The translations under genes and the position numbers were made by a program. A stretch of DNA of 64,000 bases from Cordilura impudica (taxonomy: Eukaryota > Arthropoda > Insecta > Diptera > Scathophagidae), in the NCBI GenBank assembly GCA_963682025.1, contig OY821517.1, positions 298,805,344 through 298,869,343 on the forward strand, read 5' to 3'. How positions within the stretch are numbered: position 1 is the first letter of the stretch; each line of letters starts with the position of its first letter. Positions 1 through 11,394 of the stretch are shown in pieces. The notes under the pieces were generated by a model that saw only the letters and a program-made list of their open reading frames with translations, was not told the origin of the DNA and did not search any database.

Positions 1-13
1 ACATGCAAAAATT

Positions 14-1215
14 GTGCCCTTACCTAAGTCAAATGGAGAATTCAGACCTATAGCCATATTGTGTTTTCTATCGAAAGTCTTGGAAAAACTTTTGTATAAA
101 CAAATTATTTCATATGTCAATACAAATAATTTGCTTTGCAGTACGCAATCTGGTTTTCGTCAATGCCATAGCTGCGTTACGGCTCTTGTGGAAGTTAGTG
201 AGAACATACGGCAAGGATTGGAAAATGGAAATATAAACTTGTTTGTGCTTCTAGACCATTCTAAGGCCTTCGATACGGTAGACCATGATATACTCCTTGG
301 AAAACTGAAACACTTTTTTAGATTTACGGATACAGCAACCAAACTTATATCATCATATCTTTCGAACCGCACACAATCAGTATTTGTAAACGGTGTATGG
401 TCAGATAGATTATCCCTTACTAGGGGAGTGCCTCAGGGCTCTATTTTAGGTCCAACTTTATTTTCCTTGTTCGCAAATGTTTTACCAAAATAACTCTCCA
501 ATTGTAAGATACATGTATACGCAACTCACTTTAAGTAGCCCAGTTCAGATAATTGCTTCAGGTATAACCCTTCTAAATGACGACTTAAACAGAATCTACC
601 TTTGGGCTAATGCTAATGGACTCTGTTTGAATCCATGGAAATCTAAATGCATTGTTATACGAAAAAAAGTTTAAATCCCACCATTTCTGAAGACATTGCT
701 TTAAATGGCCAGAAAATTGAAATTGTTAATACGGCGAAAAATCTAGGGATAACTTTCAATAGCAATTTGACATGGACTGATCATATAAATTCACTGGTTG
801 GTCAAACTTATGCAAAACTACGAGCTGTCTGTTCCACACAGTGTTTCACCCCTTTAAGAATAAGGGCCTTACTTGCCAAGACGTATCTGATTCCTTACCT
901 GTTGTATGGGTGTGAGATATTTGGAGGCTGTGATGCAGTTAGTAATAGGAAACTAAATGTCTTGTTTAATAATGTTATAAGATATGTGTATGTATGGATT
1001 GAGAAGATTTGATCACGTTTCCTCTGTTTCCAGTAATCTTTACGGGGTCTCTCTTGATAATCTGTTGAAAATTCGCACTCTTACATTTTTGCATAAAATA
1101 ATAAACAGACAAACACCCAAATATATATTTGACAAAATCCGTTTTTTCCAATCGCCAAGAAACCGAAATATTGTAATTGCAAGGCATCAATGCCTAGTAT
1201 CAAAACAGCAATGCT
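14..1215 (+). pseudogene. LINE (non-LTR) reverse transcriptase remnant, 5' cut by window edge
   Basis: This is the C-terminal half of a non-LTR retrotransposon polymerase. Reverse-transcriptase motifs appear in order: the SGFR..HSC block near 150-170, motif A DHSKAFDTVDHDIL near 255-290, and motif B RGVPQGSILGPTLFSLF near 424-470. After an in-frame stop at 491-493 the same frame reads VYATH at 515-529 where LINEs have YADD, so both catalytic aspartates of motif C are gone. Reading then moves through other frames (477-674, 647-1012, 984-1217) with thumb-like text such as LGITFNSNLTWTDHI. At least three frame changes show it is dead. The (TAAA)n tract at 1387-1430 is probably its 3' tail. The clade is not certain; Jockey-, I- and CR1-like groups all carry these motifs. 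Confidence 0.9.
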
Positions 1216-1386
1216 AAAAGTTTCAAAACTTTTTTATATGACTTTTTTTAATAGTCAATTTTTTTTATCAATACTAAAAATGTTATGTTAATAATTAATT
1301 ATGTTGTAAAATTTTTTCTTTGTAACGCAATACGTTCCTGTACTTTAAATATAAGACACTATCTTGTTGTACAGGAAATGGAATTT

Positions 1387-1391
1387 ATTAA

Positions 1392-1430
<39 letters not shown>
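1387..1430 (+). repeat. (TAAA)n microsatellite, probable LINE tail
   Basis: About eleven near-perfect TAAA units follow AATGGAATTTAT. Short tandem tails like this are common at the 3' ends of non-LTR elements, and the polymerase relic lies directly upstream. Confidence 0.85.
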
Positions 1431-1431
<1 letters not shown>

Positions 1432-1433
<2 letters not shown>

Positions 1434-2539
1434 GTATGAGGCTGATGATGAACGCCATTTAGTGACTCAAGCTGAGCTGAATGATCTAATTCGGGATTTA
1501 TATTTAAGAGAGCAAGACGCAGAATTACAGATTGCAGTTGGCATAAATGTAATAATCTATAGAAATAGAAGCTTGGAATTGGCTGCATATTTGAAAAGAA
1601 ACACTCTATTCTATACTGTACTGATGTTGATGGTTTATTTCAAAAAATGAACCAGCCATATGACAAAACTGAATGGAGATTATTTATTAGTGGGTCTAGG
1701 TACAGTTTAAAGGCTCTTCTTTTGCATAATGGGAACGAAAAACCATCCATACGATTAATACAAAGGGAAATTACGAATCAGTGATTGAAATTTTGACATT
1801 ACTCAAATACAACGATCATTTATAGAAGATCTGTGGTGACCTTAAGGTGTGTGATTTAAATTCCTTTGTACATATGGTATAGACCATCGTAAATAACTGT
1901 AAATTAATCTGCTTCAGGTCATTGGTTTGTTGACTGGAATGCAAGGAGGTTTCGCAAAATATCATTGTTTCCTTTGTCTATGGGATAGTAGCGCTACATG
2001 TCATCATTACGTCAGAACAGAGTGGTCAAAAAGAACTGAAAATTTACCAAGAAAACAAAACATTTCAAATAAACCATTAATTGATCCAAATGACGTTTTT
2101 CTTCCGCCGCTGCACAGTAAATTGGGCCATTTAAATATTTGTTAGCATTTAAATATTTGTTAGCGGTTTTTTCTAAAATTTCATATGCTAAAATCAAAGA
2201 AGGCACATTTGTTGGCCCTATTGAATGATGACAATTTTTCACAATGTTTATTGGAGAAAGAATATGCAGCCTGGAAATCTTTCAAGAGCATCGTGGACAG
2301 TTTTCTTGGAAACAATAAGAGTGAAAACTACAGACAAATTGCTGAATTATTGAAAATATTTCACAAATTAGGTGCACGATTGGTTTTCAAAAAGCATTTT
2401 CTTCATTCGCATTTAGATTTTTTTCACAAGACCTAGGTGCGGTGAAAAAGGCATGCTGGGAGACTATTTCTGGACTCTAATCCGTGAAACCGAACCAACA
2501 AAATACAAAAGAAGTTCAAATAATTGGATTCACTTTTGA
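1432..2539 (+). pseudogene. Relic of a multicopy arthropod protein family (GMQGGFxKYxCFLCLWDS)
   Basis: Fragments in changing frames line up in order with a protein I recall as widespread and repetitive in arthropod genomes. They are VTQAELNDLIRDLYL near 1460, EWRLFISGSRYSLKALLLHN near 1670, LTGMQGGFAKYHCFLCLWDS near 1930, PLIDPNDVFLPPLHSKLG near 2085, AAWKSFKSIVDSFLGNNKSE near 2265 and GDYFWTLIRET near 2456. Frameshifts and stops separate the blocks. A direct repeat around 2130-2165 also interrupts it. The function and transposon class are unknown to me. The C-terminal half of the same family recurs at 47.9 kb in this window, which supports a mobile or repeat origin. Confidence 0.7.
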
Positions 2540-4393
2540 AAATTCATTGATTTTTAAATAAACTAATGATTTTTTAAGTAAAAAACGAATAAAAACATTT
2601 TTTTTTGTATCTCGAAAACCTGACGTGATATAGAAAAACCAGTTACAGATTCGAATTCGGCCCACCAAATTACCCTAGGTAAGATATTTGGCTGCTCCAG
2701 TCCAAAACCTTGTTGGCTAGTGTAATTAAAGGATGCTATAATATTGTTGTTTTTTTCTTAACAATATAAGCATTGTATATAAAGTTAAATAACTTGTTAT
2801 GATATGAAATAAAATAAGTTGTTAAAAAAATTTGTTTGTATTGATTTAGAAAATGAATTGGATTTTCCTGTAAAACAACCCAAGATAATGTTTTTCGTTA
2901 ATAAAACATCATTGCCTACCTCGTGGTACTATGCCAAAAATTTGGTTATAGCCCTAATGTCCACTTAATTTAGTATTCACCTGTAAAAGGTTCATTTACA
3001 TGAAAATTAGTATTTGGTGCTACGTTTTCGCGTTTTTTTTTTCTACTTCCATTAAAGGGAGGTGCCTGCTGTAGAGAGTGTCCACTATAGGAAGTTTTCA
3101 CTGTAAATATGTTAAATGAGGAGAGTTTCTCTCCTGAAACTCAATGGCAACATTATGGGCTATTAAAAAAAATCAAAAGAAAAAAAATACTTCTTTTAAT
3201 CCATAAGATCTAATAAGAATAAATAAGTACTAGGGGCTATGTTTAATATAGACCGTAATGTATTAATATTTTTCGAAATAATTTACTTACTACTATACTT
3301 ATGTTTTGGGCCCACAGAGAAGGTTAAGAAACCCAAAAAAAAAAAAATATGTGTAAATGCATGTAGCAGAGGTTGGTTTACTCATCCATATTAACTTCGT
3401 TGCATGAACAAAGTTATCTTCTATTCACCAGAGAGAGTTATTTTTTTATGTTGTATAGCATTTCAATATATTGATGATACATCACAAATAATAATTTGGT
3501 TTTTTTTTTATGCTTATGATCTTGATGACCCATCACGACTCCTTTTTTTTTGTTTTTTTTTCTGCAACCACTTGTATTGAACCTAAAATATAAAATAAAA
3601 AAAGAACTAAGAAACTCTATTGGGGGTTTTTAAAATTCATATTTTTTTTTGTCTTGCTTAAGTCGGTATTTTCCTTTTGTATCTCTGTTTTTATCGTCCT
3701 CAAGAGGGCAGTTTTTATTTTCTTCATTTGTTGGTTTGCGGTTTTGAAGTATTTATAGAACAGTTTGGCTGGTTTCTTTCTTAACTAGTTATTGTATTTT
3801 TTATGTTTTAAGTGGATTTTTTTTTAAAGTTTTTCAACATTAATTCGATCGCCATCATCATCATCATTTTCAATGTTAATTTTGCCAAAAGCAATACAAC
3901 AATTATTATCACAACTGTCGGCATAGGAAGTGCTGTTCAATAATGTTTCATTCGTTCATTGTTCGAATAGCACGGTTGATTCAGGCAATTGTTTATGCTC
4001 TAAGAACGAATCAAGATAGCTTTTCATACATAATGGCTTCAAGCAGATGCTTTTATTTTGTTGATGATTAGACCACAAATGAATTATTATAATTACAATT
4101 GAAATGAAAGAACAAAAAACGAAACCCCTTTTGTTGTTATATTTAACTATATTTATGGAATAGTTAGCTTCTGATAAGTTTCTTTTTTTTATAGAAAAGC
4201 TATTGTGCAAAATGTGTAAATCCTGTCTCATATATAATCGATGAAGCATTGAATTAAAATGGAGAACAGAATGTATAAAATCGAATTTTGAGAAATGAAA
4301 ATGCAGAATATTTCATCAAAAAAAAAAAAAAAAAAAAAAAAAATCAAAAAAACAACAATAATATATTTATTTCTTCATTAATTAGTTTACAAT
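2540..4393. other. AT-rich spacer, no gene recognised
   Basis: It has homopolymer-rich AT sequence, a short CAT repeat near 3853-3868, and a run of about 26 A near 4318-4343. Short open frames here are low complexity and I do not support them as genes. Confidence 0.6.
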
Positions 4394-4806
4394 ATCTTAT
4401 GCCGTTTTCTTTTCTGACAATAAATTACGCATTTTATTTGCACTTTTTTCAAAAAGTATATTTTTTTATATTCTAAATTAAGAGCAACCTTATTTTATAC
4501 ATCAATCGAAAGGTCTCAAAGTCGAGCGCTCATAAATCGCAAAAAATTATAGCCATTGATTTCTTTCAGGCCATAGTGTGAGAATATTTCCACATTGTTT
4601 CCCTCTTTTGAATATTTTGACCCCATGACTACAAAGTGGACAATAATCAAAATTTTTTGTATTTTATGAACACAGCACTTTGAGATCTTTCGATGGATAT
4701 ATAATAAAAGGTTTCTCTTAATTTAGAATATATAAAAAAATACACTTTTCGAAAAAAGTGAAATAAAATGCGAAATTTTTTGTCAGAAAAGAAAACGGCA
4801 TTAGAT
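4394..4806. mobile_element. Palindromic MITE, family A copy 1 (413 bp)
   Basis: The left end ATCTTATGCCGTTTTC is mirrored at the right end as GAAAACGGCATTAGAT. The inverted arms extend about 110-125 bp (near 4394-4510 and 4680-4806) around a short centre. A second copy of the same length and layout lies at 57592-58005. It has no coding capacity, so this is a non-autonomous hairpin-type DNA element of unknown superfamily. Confidence 0.85.
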
Positions 4807-4875
4807 ATCTATTCTTATAAGCAATGGCTTTTTAGAATCCCTTTTCTATACGGGATTTACAATGCGATATTCCTA

Positions 4876-4975
4876 TTTTTATACCCTATACCTCTCAATG
4901 ATCAGGGTGTAATCAGTTTGTGCTGGCATTTGTAACTACAGAAAATATTTGATTTGGACCCAACTTTCATTACAC
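4876..4975 (+). mobile_element. DINE-1-like 5' end fragment
   Basis: The stretch TATACCCTATACC...GATCAGGGT, followed by GTGCTGGCATTTGTAACTAC and GACCCAACTTTCATTA, matches the 5' ends of the DINE-like elements at 43.8, 33.8 and 20.1 kb. It breaks off after about 100 bp. Confidence 0.7.
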
Positions 4976-5144
4976 AGTACAACACACATGATTTTGGGAC
5001 TCAATTCTGACAAATGCACCTGAAAGTAGCCCCAAAAATAAGAACTTCTGCATCATTCGTTTTGTCAAGTTGGCTGCCATTATAATTTAATGGCCATACG
5101 AATTTTTTGGCTCAAGTTGGATTTTTATCACTTTTTCTATGTTT

Positions 5145-5490
5145 TAACACGGTTATAACTCGGTAACCATATGGAATATCTCTTTTATGTCTAAAATGAA
5201 GTTCTAGATATTGAATAGGAGAAAAAAAGCGGAACAAACCATTTTTAAAAATCGTAAAAATGCCCAAATCAATCCCCCCCCCATTTTTCCCCATTTTCAC
5301 TTATTTTGCTAAATAACTGGAATATATCTTTTGTGTCTGAAACAAAGTTGTAGATATTGAATAGGAGAAAAAAAGGCGGAACAAACCTACCCGAAAAGAG
5401 TGCATCCAGTGCCTTAAAAATTGCAAAAATGCCCATTTTCTCCCAATTTTTCCCCATTTTCACCTTTTTTGCTAAATAACTGTATTACAT
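5145..5490. repeat. Diverged tandem repeat, period about 146-161 bp
   Basis: TAGATATTGAATAGGAGAAA occurs at 5205 and 5351, and GCTAAATAACTG occurs near 5310 and 5471. The intervening text (AAAATGCCC...CCCCATTTT) is also shared. Two diverged units and the start of a third are visible. Confidence 0.75.
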
Positions 5491-5763
5491 ATGCTGTTTA
5501 TTTTTTTCTTTATAAACTTTATTTTGCATGAAAATAAAAATTCCGATTCATATTACAGCTATTCTTACACATGAAATATGAGACTTTTATTTGTTATCTA
5601 TGCATGGAAATAAAATTTTGAACATTTTCAATTATTGTCAATATCGATCCTCGTTGAAGTTGACGCTTGTGGTTCTGGACTTATTTTCTGAACTTAACTC
5701 GTGAGGTACTCAAAATGTGTCCTAGTTTTAATTTTTTTTTATAATTATTATATTCATATAAAG
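5491..5763. other. AT-rich spacer
   Basis: I see no gene or recognisable repeat here. Confidence 0.5.
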
Positions 5764-6008
5764 GTATATCGAGGGCTTATATTCAAAAAGTGCTATCTAC
5801 AGCAATAATAATTTTTGATTTCAAACTGTTCTCTGATATAACTGTCAAATATAATATTTATTTTGAAATCATACATGATTAGTACGACTATTTCTTAATA
5901 GATATCGACAAATACTTTCAGACCTTATTAATAAATTAGTTTTACACGCTCTCTTTAAAATAATTATTGATGCAGATAGCACTTTTTGAATATAAGACCT
6001 CGATATAC
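5764..6008. mobile_element. Short MITE with about 45-bp terminal inverted repeats (245 bp)
   Basis: The left end GTATATCGAGGGCTTATATT continues through CAAAAAGTGCTATCT and is mirrored at the right end (AGATAGCACTTTTTG... to CTCGATATAC) with few mismatches. The centre is AT-rich and non-coding. Confidence 0.8.
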
Positions 6009-6121
6009 AAATTTGTTTATGCTGTATTATATATGAAAACTAAATAATCTAAATATTTTCATAAAATAATGAATAAATTTGAGGAATTTTATGAATACAT
6101 TAAATGTGTTTTATTAAAAAA

Positions 6122-9100
6122 CAAGTAAGAGTGTTAAATTCGGCTGTGCCGAATCTTTGATACCCTCCACCTCGGTTGGAGTATTGATAATAAATGTAAA
6201 CAAAATATTGGAAAAATATCCATGCGTTTCCTATATGCATGCATTTCCGGTTATATGACATAACTTCTCGTTTAATTTAGTTTTTGCTAATTAAATAGCT
6301 CGCCTTAACCTCCATTGCAAAGGTAATGATTGTGTAGAGTGGCTATATGCACTAAATCGTGCTAATTGGAGATGGCTGTATAGTTTCTTTTAACTGGCGA
6401 AATATTTTTTCATTACGGCCATATAGGTCGGATGGAGTAACAAAATAATAACCAAAAAAAAAACTCTCTCAACTTTTTTATTAAAATATTGCCATATTTG
6501 GAAAACACAGAGAATAAATTTATAATAATAAATAATCAAATTAGGGATGCCAAACGCAAAAAACCAAATGTCCCAAACATTTTAAATAAAATAATTTGTT
6601 ATCTTTATTTTTTGAAATACAAATATTCATCCAAAAAAAAATTGTATATATATATAATATATAAATAACATTCTCATCAAATTGCGTTTATTTATGTAAC
6701 AATTTTTATGTTGGCAATTCTTAAATATCATTTGAGGTTTTCTAAAATTCATTGAATTTAAATTAATGTTTTCTGTAGTGCGAATTCAACGATCCGACAG
6801 AATTTCAACGATCCGACAATCGCAAAATATATCGACAGCTATTGTTGTTTGCACTGAGGATTAAGTGATTCTCTAAGTACACACATCTTAACGACAGTCG
6901 ACAAATCTATTTTTCTATTTATTTAAATTGTAAAGGAGTGGCATCTCTGTTAAAATAAGCAAAAAACACAAAGAAGAATAGAAAAAAAAACAAATTACTT
7001 CGTGTTTGACAGGATGATTTTATGTTTATGTTTAATATCTCTATTTTTTTTTTACTAATATTTCTGTTTATTTATTTGAAAATGAAATAATGAATTGAAT
7101 ATGCTATTTAATTTTTTTATTTACATAAAAAAGTTTCTTAATAAAAGCAAAATATTTTCACTATTTTATTATTTTTATTTATGTATGACGGCATTTGAAC
7201 CTAAAAATTTAAGTTTTTGTCGATTGAATAAACAGCACAAAAATGGTTGTCGTTTAGAAAACAACAACAGCTGACTTTAACAATAGCGAATATCGTTTAA
7301 AAATTTTACTGATAATTTTGCTTTCCTTTTTTAACGATTCGACAATCGTTAAAAGAAGTTACTGAAAAGCTATTAATTTCTCCTGAATGCCAATATTTTT
7401 TTTTTAATGTAAACATTTTTTAAATGTAAACACATTTGGTGTTTTTTTTTTGGAATTTCAATTTGTGTTTAACGAATAAAATTTATATGTATATTAAAGA
7501 TGCCATTGATGTCTTCTAAATTTAAAATTATTATTTCCGACGTTTTGATATGATTTTCTGAAATTCAGTTAATATTTTCTGATTTATATTTGGAAATTTT
7601 AATACCAGTTTTTAGAATTGATATTTTCTTAAATTTGAATGGAAAATTTAAAAAGTGCAATTTTGTATTTATGTGAATAATAATGCTTTAGTAATTATAA
7701 ACAATTTTTAAAAATTAGATGCCATCGCAATCAGATATTTTGTAGGTAAAGCAGAATAATAATTCTATATAACTATGTACAACTGCTTTGAAAGCAAAAA
7801 ACTCATTGATAACTCGGTAACTCTATTTTGTAAAGACAACAAAAAGTTAATATGCCAAACTTATGTTCATATTTGTAAAAGAATAATGAAAAAACGTATG
7901 AAATAAAAGAAATATAATATCTATTTGAAAATATTGACATTCATGTTAAAATAGAAATAACTATTGCAAAGCTAATTGTCAAAAATTGTCGCGCCATCTA
8001 CTGTGGCATAGTCACGCTGAGCAAAATGAAGTGACACTCTGTTAATGCAAAAGAAATGTATTTTCCCCACAACAAAATATTGCAGAATTTTATGTAAATA
8101 AAATAATATACCGATTTATTTCTAACATGCAGTTATTATGGATATACATATATAGAATATATGTATATTATTTTGTATTATTTAATATGTGTATGTATGT
8201 ATATGTAAATATTACACACAAAAAATACAACATCAAACGTTATTTTTGTGTTTTTCTCTTTAAATAAATTAATATATAAATTTTTTTTTGTTAAATTTAC
8301 ACTGTTTTTTTTTTATTAACAACTAGGTACATATTTTAGCATTATTTGCTTTAGATGGTGGTGAATTTTTACTCCCTTTATATTAACTCGTAGTGTCTGC
8401 TTGTCGAAAAAATTTTGGATCGATTTTAACCCCTTTCCCGTGACCCATTCGATCTGGAACTTTGCAGGCAGGCTCGCTGCAATGACAGAAATGATCTAGT
8501 AATTTTATTTTAGTGATTCCAAAACAAGGAAACTTTTAAATTTTTCTACCAGAGTTGATAAAAAAAAAATAAACAAAGTGTTAGTTTTTATTATATTATT
8601 ACCACATCGACCACAAAAACAACAAGTCCAGCTATGACAACAATATAACATTTAGAATAACAACAAGAACACTATAGAATCATCATATTTTTAATTTTTT
8701 TCTTACTTTTTCAGAGATTTCCCTGGACCTGTTCCATCGATTTTAATGATTTTTGAAACAGAAATCTTTCCATGAATTTGGAGAATCATTCTCACTAAAA
8801 ATTATCACCTTAGCTATACTATTGAGGGCGTGATCGTGACAAGAACAACATAGAAAATTATATTTTTCAAGACTTTTTTTAGTTCTTCATTCAAATCTCG
8901 GGCCCTAATCGACCGATTTGCACGATTTTAAATAGCAAACTTTTCAGGATGTTAATGAATCATTTTTTATGTCAGCGAGCACCCTAGCTGCCCGATTGAT
9001 GCCGCCATCGTGATTTCCACAGACGGACAGACGGACATCGCTATATCAACTCCGGTTGTTATAAGGATCACAAATATATATATTTTATGGGGTCCAAAAT

Positions 9101-9173
9101 TTTTTTTCTAATTATTACAAACGGAATGACAAACTTATATATACCCTCTGCACACTGGAGTGGAGGGTATAAA
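6122..9173 (-). mobile_element. DINE-1/INE-1-like Helentron, subtype 1, about 3.05 kb
   Basis: Read on the minus strand, the element opens near 9173 with TTTTTTATACCCTCCAC and CATTCCGTTTGTAA. It carries the CCGTCTGTCCGTCTG block near 9022-9040 and ends at 6122 with GGTGGAGGGTATCAAAGATT, a perfect hairpin and CTCTTACTTG before poly-T. Drosophila INE-1/DINE-1 elements have the same order: a TATACCC start, a GTCCGTCTGTC block, then GGGTATC, hairpin, CTTACTTGTTTTT. The interior is about 2 kb of AT-rich non-coding DNA with ATCCGACAATCG motifs near 6790-6830 and 7335-7350. There is no Rep/helicase ORF, so it is non-autonomous. The placement in the Helitron/Helentron group is an inference from these ends. 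Confidence 0.75.
6138..6154 (-). other. 3'-terminal hairpin of the DINE-like element
   Basis: ATTCGGC-TGT-GCCGAAT is a perfect 7-bp stem with a 3-nt loop, 16 bp from the element end. The equivalent hairpin in the second full copy is at 52573-52589. Confidence 0.85.
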
Positions 9174-10227
9174 AAATCCTGATGAAGAAAATATTCATAG
9201 ATTTTCCTAAAAGATTCAATTTGACATCAAGAGTACCCCACGGGTTAGTTTCAGAAAATAAGTCCAGAATATTATTTTTTGGAATTATTAAAATATTATC
9301 AACAAGTTTTATTGAAATCCTTCCGCAAATATATATTATTTCGATATTTTGTTTTAAAAAAATGTTAATAACCTTAAATTTGACATTTGACCTTAAAGGG
9401 GGACAATTTATAGTGTTTCTATTTAACTTTAACTTACAGGATTGAGAACTTATATCGAGTAGTATAATATTTTGACAAAAGATATTTGAAATATGAAACA
9501 CCAAAAAGATGTAGCCTAAAAGTTGAAAAAGTATGAAAAATCACATTTTCCTTCAAATCCGCTGAAGTAAAAACGCTGCCCTCGCCAAATTAAGAACAGG
9601 ATAACTACAATTTTTGGCCTTTTGAATCACATTTATTTTGTTTATAAGACCTTAAAGTCCAATCGTTGATTTCGGTAAATTTCTTGAACAAAATATTTGC
9701 AAAAGTAAAATTGGAGATTTTGACATAGTGCTAAAAAATACGTACCGTTTTGGCATTAATTTAGAACGGCATAACAGTAGACGAGATGCAAAATACTTTA
9801 CATAAGATCATTTTGGTATCAGTAGAAAGCAAAAATGTTGTCGTTGTAAATTATTTTAATGTCTTTAAAAATGTGAGCTCGATTTTCTTAATCAAGTGGT
9901 CTGCGGCGTATTTATTGCCTGGGGAATTTGATATAACTTGGCTGTTTTTCAACCGATAATAGATTTTGTTGTTTTATTAGAAAGATAATTTACTCTAGAT
10001 TTTGGTTTATTAATTAATTTAATTGAAACGAAATTATTATTTGTGAAAAATAATTTTTTTTTGATAATTTTTACTTTGGACTCAATGCGCGTCCAGAAAG
10101 CATTGTCCGATTTGGCTCAAAATTTGTGCACTAAAGTTTTAGATCCAGTGTCACAATAATCTGACCAGGACGCCTCAAAATTCGACCAACAATTTTTTTT
10201 CATACAAACCGCTGTCACCCTTACATA
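9174..10227. other. Spacer, no gene recognised
   Basis: Overlapping open frames on both strands at 9115-9504 have no motif I recognise and a low-complexity composition. I see nothing else to annotate. Confidence 0.5.
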
Positions 10228-11394
10228 AAGGGTGATTTTTTAAGAGCTATAGGAAAGTTTTCCAAAAAAAAAAAAATGCATGAAATCTTTATTTGAATCG
10301 ATAGTACGGTCCATATAATTTAATGTTTGAAGATTATTTCATGCAAATCTTGACCGTGACTGCGCCTCAAATGGTCCATCCGCTTAGTCCAATTTGGGCA
10401 TACTCTTTCCAACATTTCGGCCGGTATCTCACAAATAAATGCTTCAATGTTGTCTTCCAATGCGTCAATTGAAGCGGGATTGTCTTTATAGACATGAGCT
10501 TTGACATAGCCCCACAAAAAATAGTCTAAAGGCGTTAAATCGCACGATCTAGGCGGCCAATTGACCGGTCCCGAACGTGAAATAAAATGTTCACCGAACT
10601 CGCCTCTCAATAAGTCCATTGTTGCGAATGCTGTGTGTCATGTGGCACCGTCTTGTTGAATCCAAATGTCATGCAAGTCAAGCTCTTGCATTTTGGGCAA
10701 AAAAAAGTTGGATATCATCTCTCGGTAGCGCTCACCATTCACAGTTACGTTACGATTCGCATCATCTTTGAAGAAGTACGGTCCAATGATGCCATCAGCC
10801 CATAAACCGCACCAAACTGTGACGTTTTCTGGATGCATTGGTAGCTCTTCCAATGCTTCTGGCTGATATTCACTCCAAAATCGACAATTCTGCTTATTTA
10901 CCTACCCATTGAGCCAAAAATGAGCTTCGTCGCTGAACACAATTTTTCGGTAAAAAAGTGGATCTTCGGCCAACTTTCCAAAATCCCATTCACCAAAAAT
11001 TCTACGTTGCGGTAGGTCGTTCGGCTTCAATTCTTGCACCAGCTGTATTTTGAAAGGCTTCACACCTAAATCCTTCCGCAAAATTTTCCACGTTGTTGAG
11101 TAACAGAGGCCCCAATTGCTGCGAACGGCGACGAATCGATAATTGATGGTCATCATTAACACTGGCCGATAAGCTGCGATATTTTCTTCAGTTCGCACTC
11201 TACTTTCTTTCTTAACAGAGCACGCATTTTGATAATAAAATTCAATAACTTGCAAGCGTTGTTCGTTTGTAAGACGATTCATGGTTAAATTATAGACCAA
11301 ACTGAAGATGTTTGACAATGAAACAAAACACGAAACGTGCGTCAGCTGTTTAAACCAGTGTTGCCAAAAAGATAATAGCTAAAAAATCACCCTT
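10228..11394 (-). mobile_element. Decayed mariner-type element, family M1 copy 1
   Basis: The inverted ends AAGGGTGATTTTTTAAGAGC and AAAAAATCACCCTT are flanked by TA (10226-10227 and 11395-11396), as for Tc1/mariner insertions. At 1167 bp it is 139 bp shorter than the intact relative at 41036-42341. The difference is largely a deletion in the transposase N-terminus. Confidence 0.9.
10320..11282 (-). pseudogene. Mariner-type transposase, broken (M1 copy 1)
   Basis: It starts MNRLTNEQRLQVIEFYYQNA like the intact copy, then loses about 45 codons of the helix-turn-helix region. It recovers at LCYSTTWKILRKDLGVKPF and reads IVFSDEAHFWLNG (first catalytic D) before a stop near 10902. Reading resumes in VTVWCGLWADGIIGPYFFKD, DIWIQQDGAT (second D) and WPPRSCDLTPLDYFLWGYVK (third D). 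Stops and frameshifts near 10902 and 10620-10640 make it non-functional. All three acidic residues remain visible. Confidence 0.9.

Noticed and set aside
9115..9504. 129-codon minus-strand frame and overlapping plus-strand frame
   Set aside because: Both are low-complexity AT-rich translations without motifs, and the first overlaps the DINE end.
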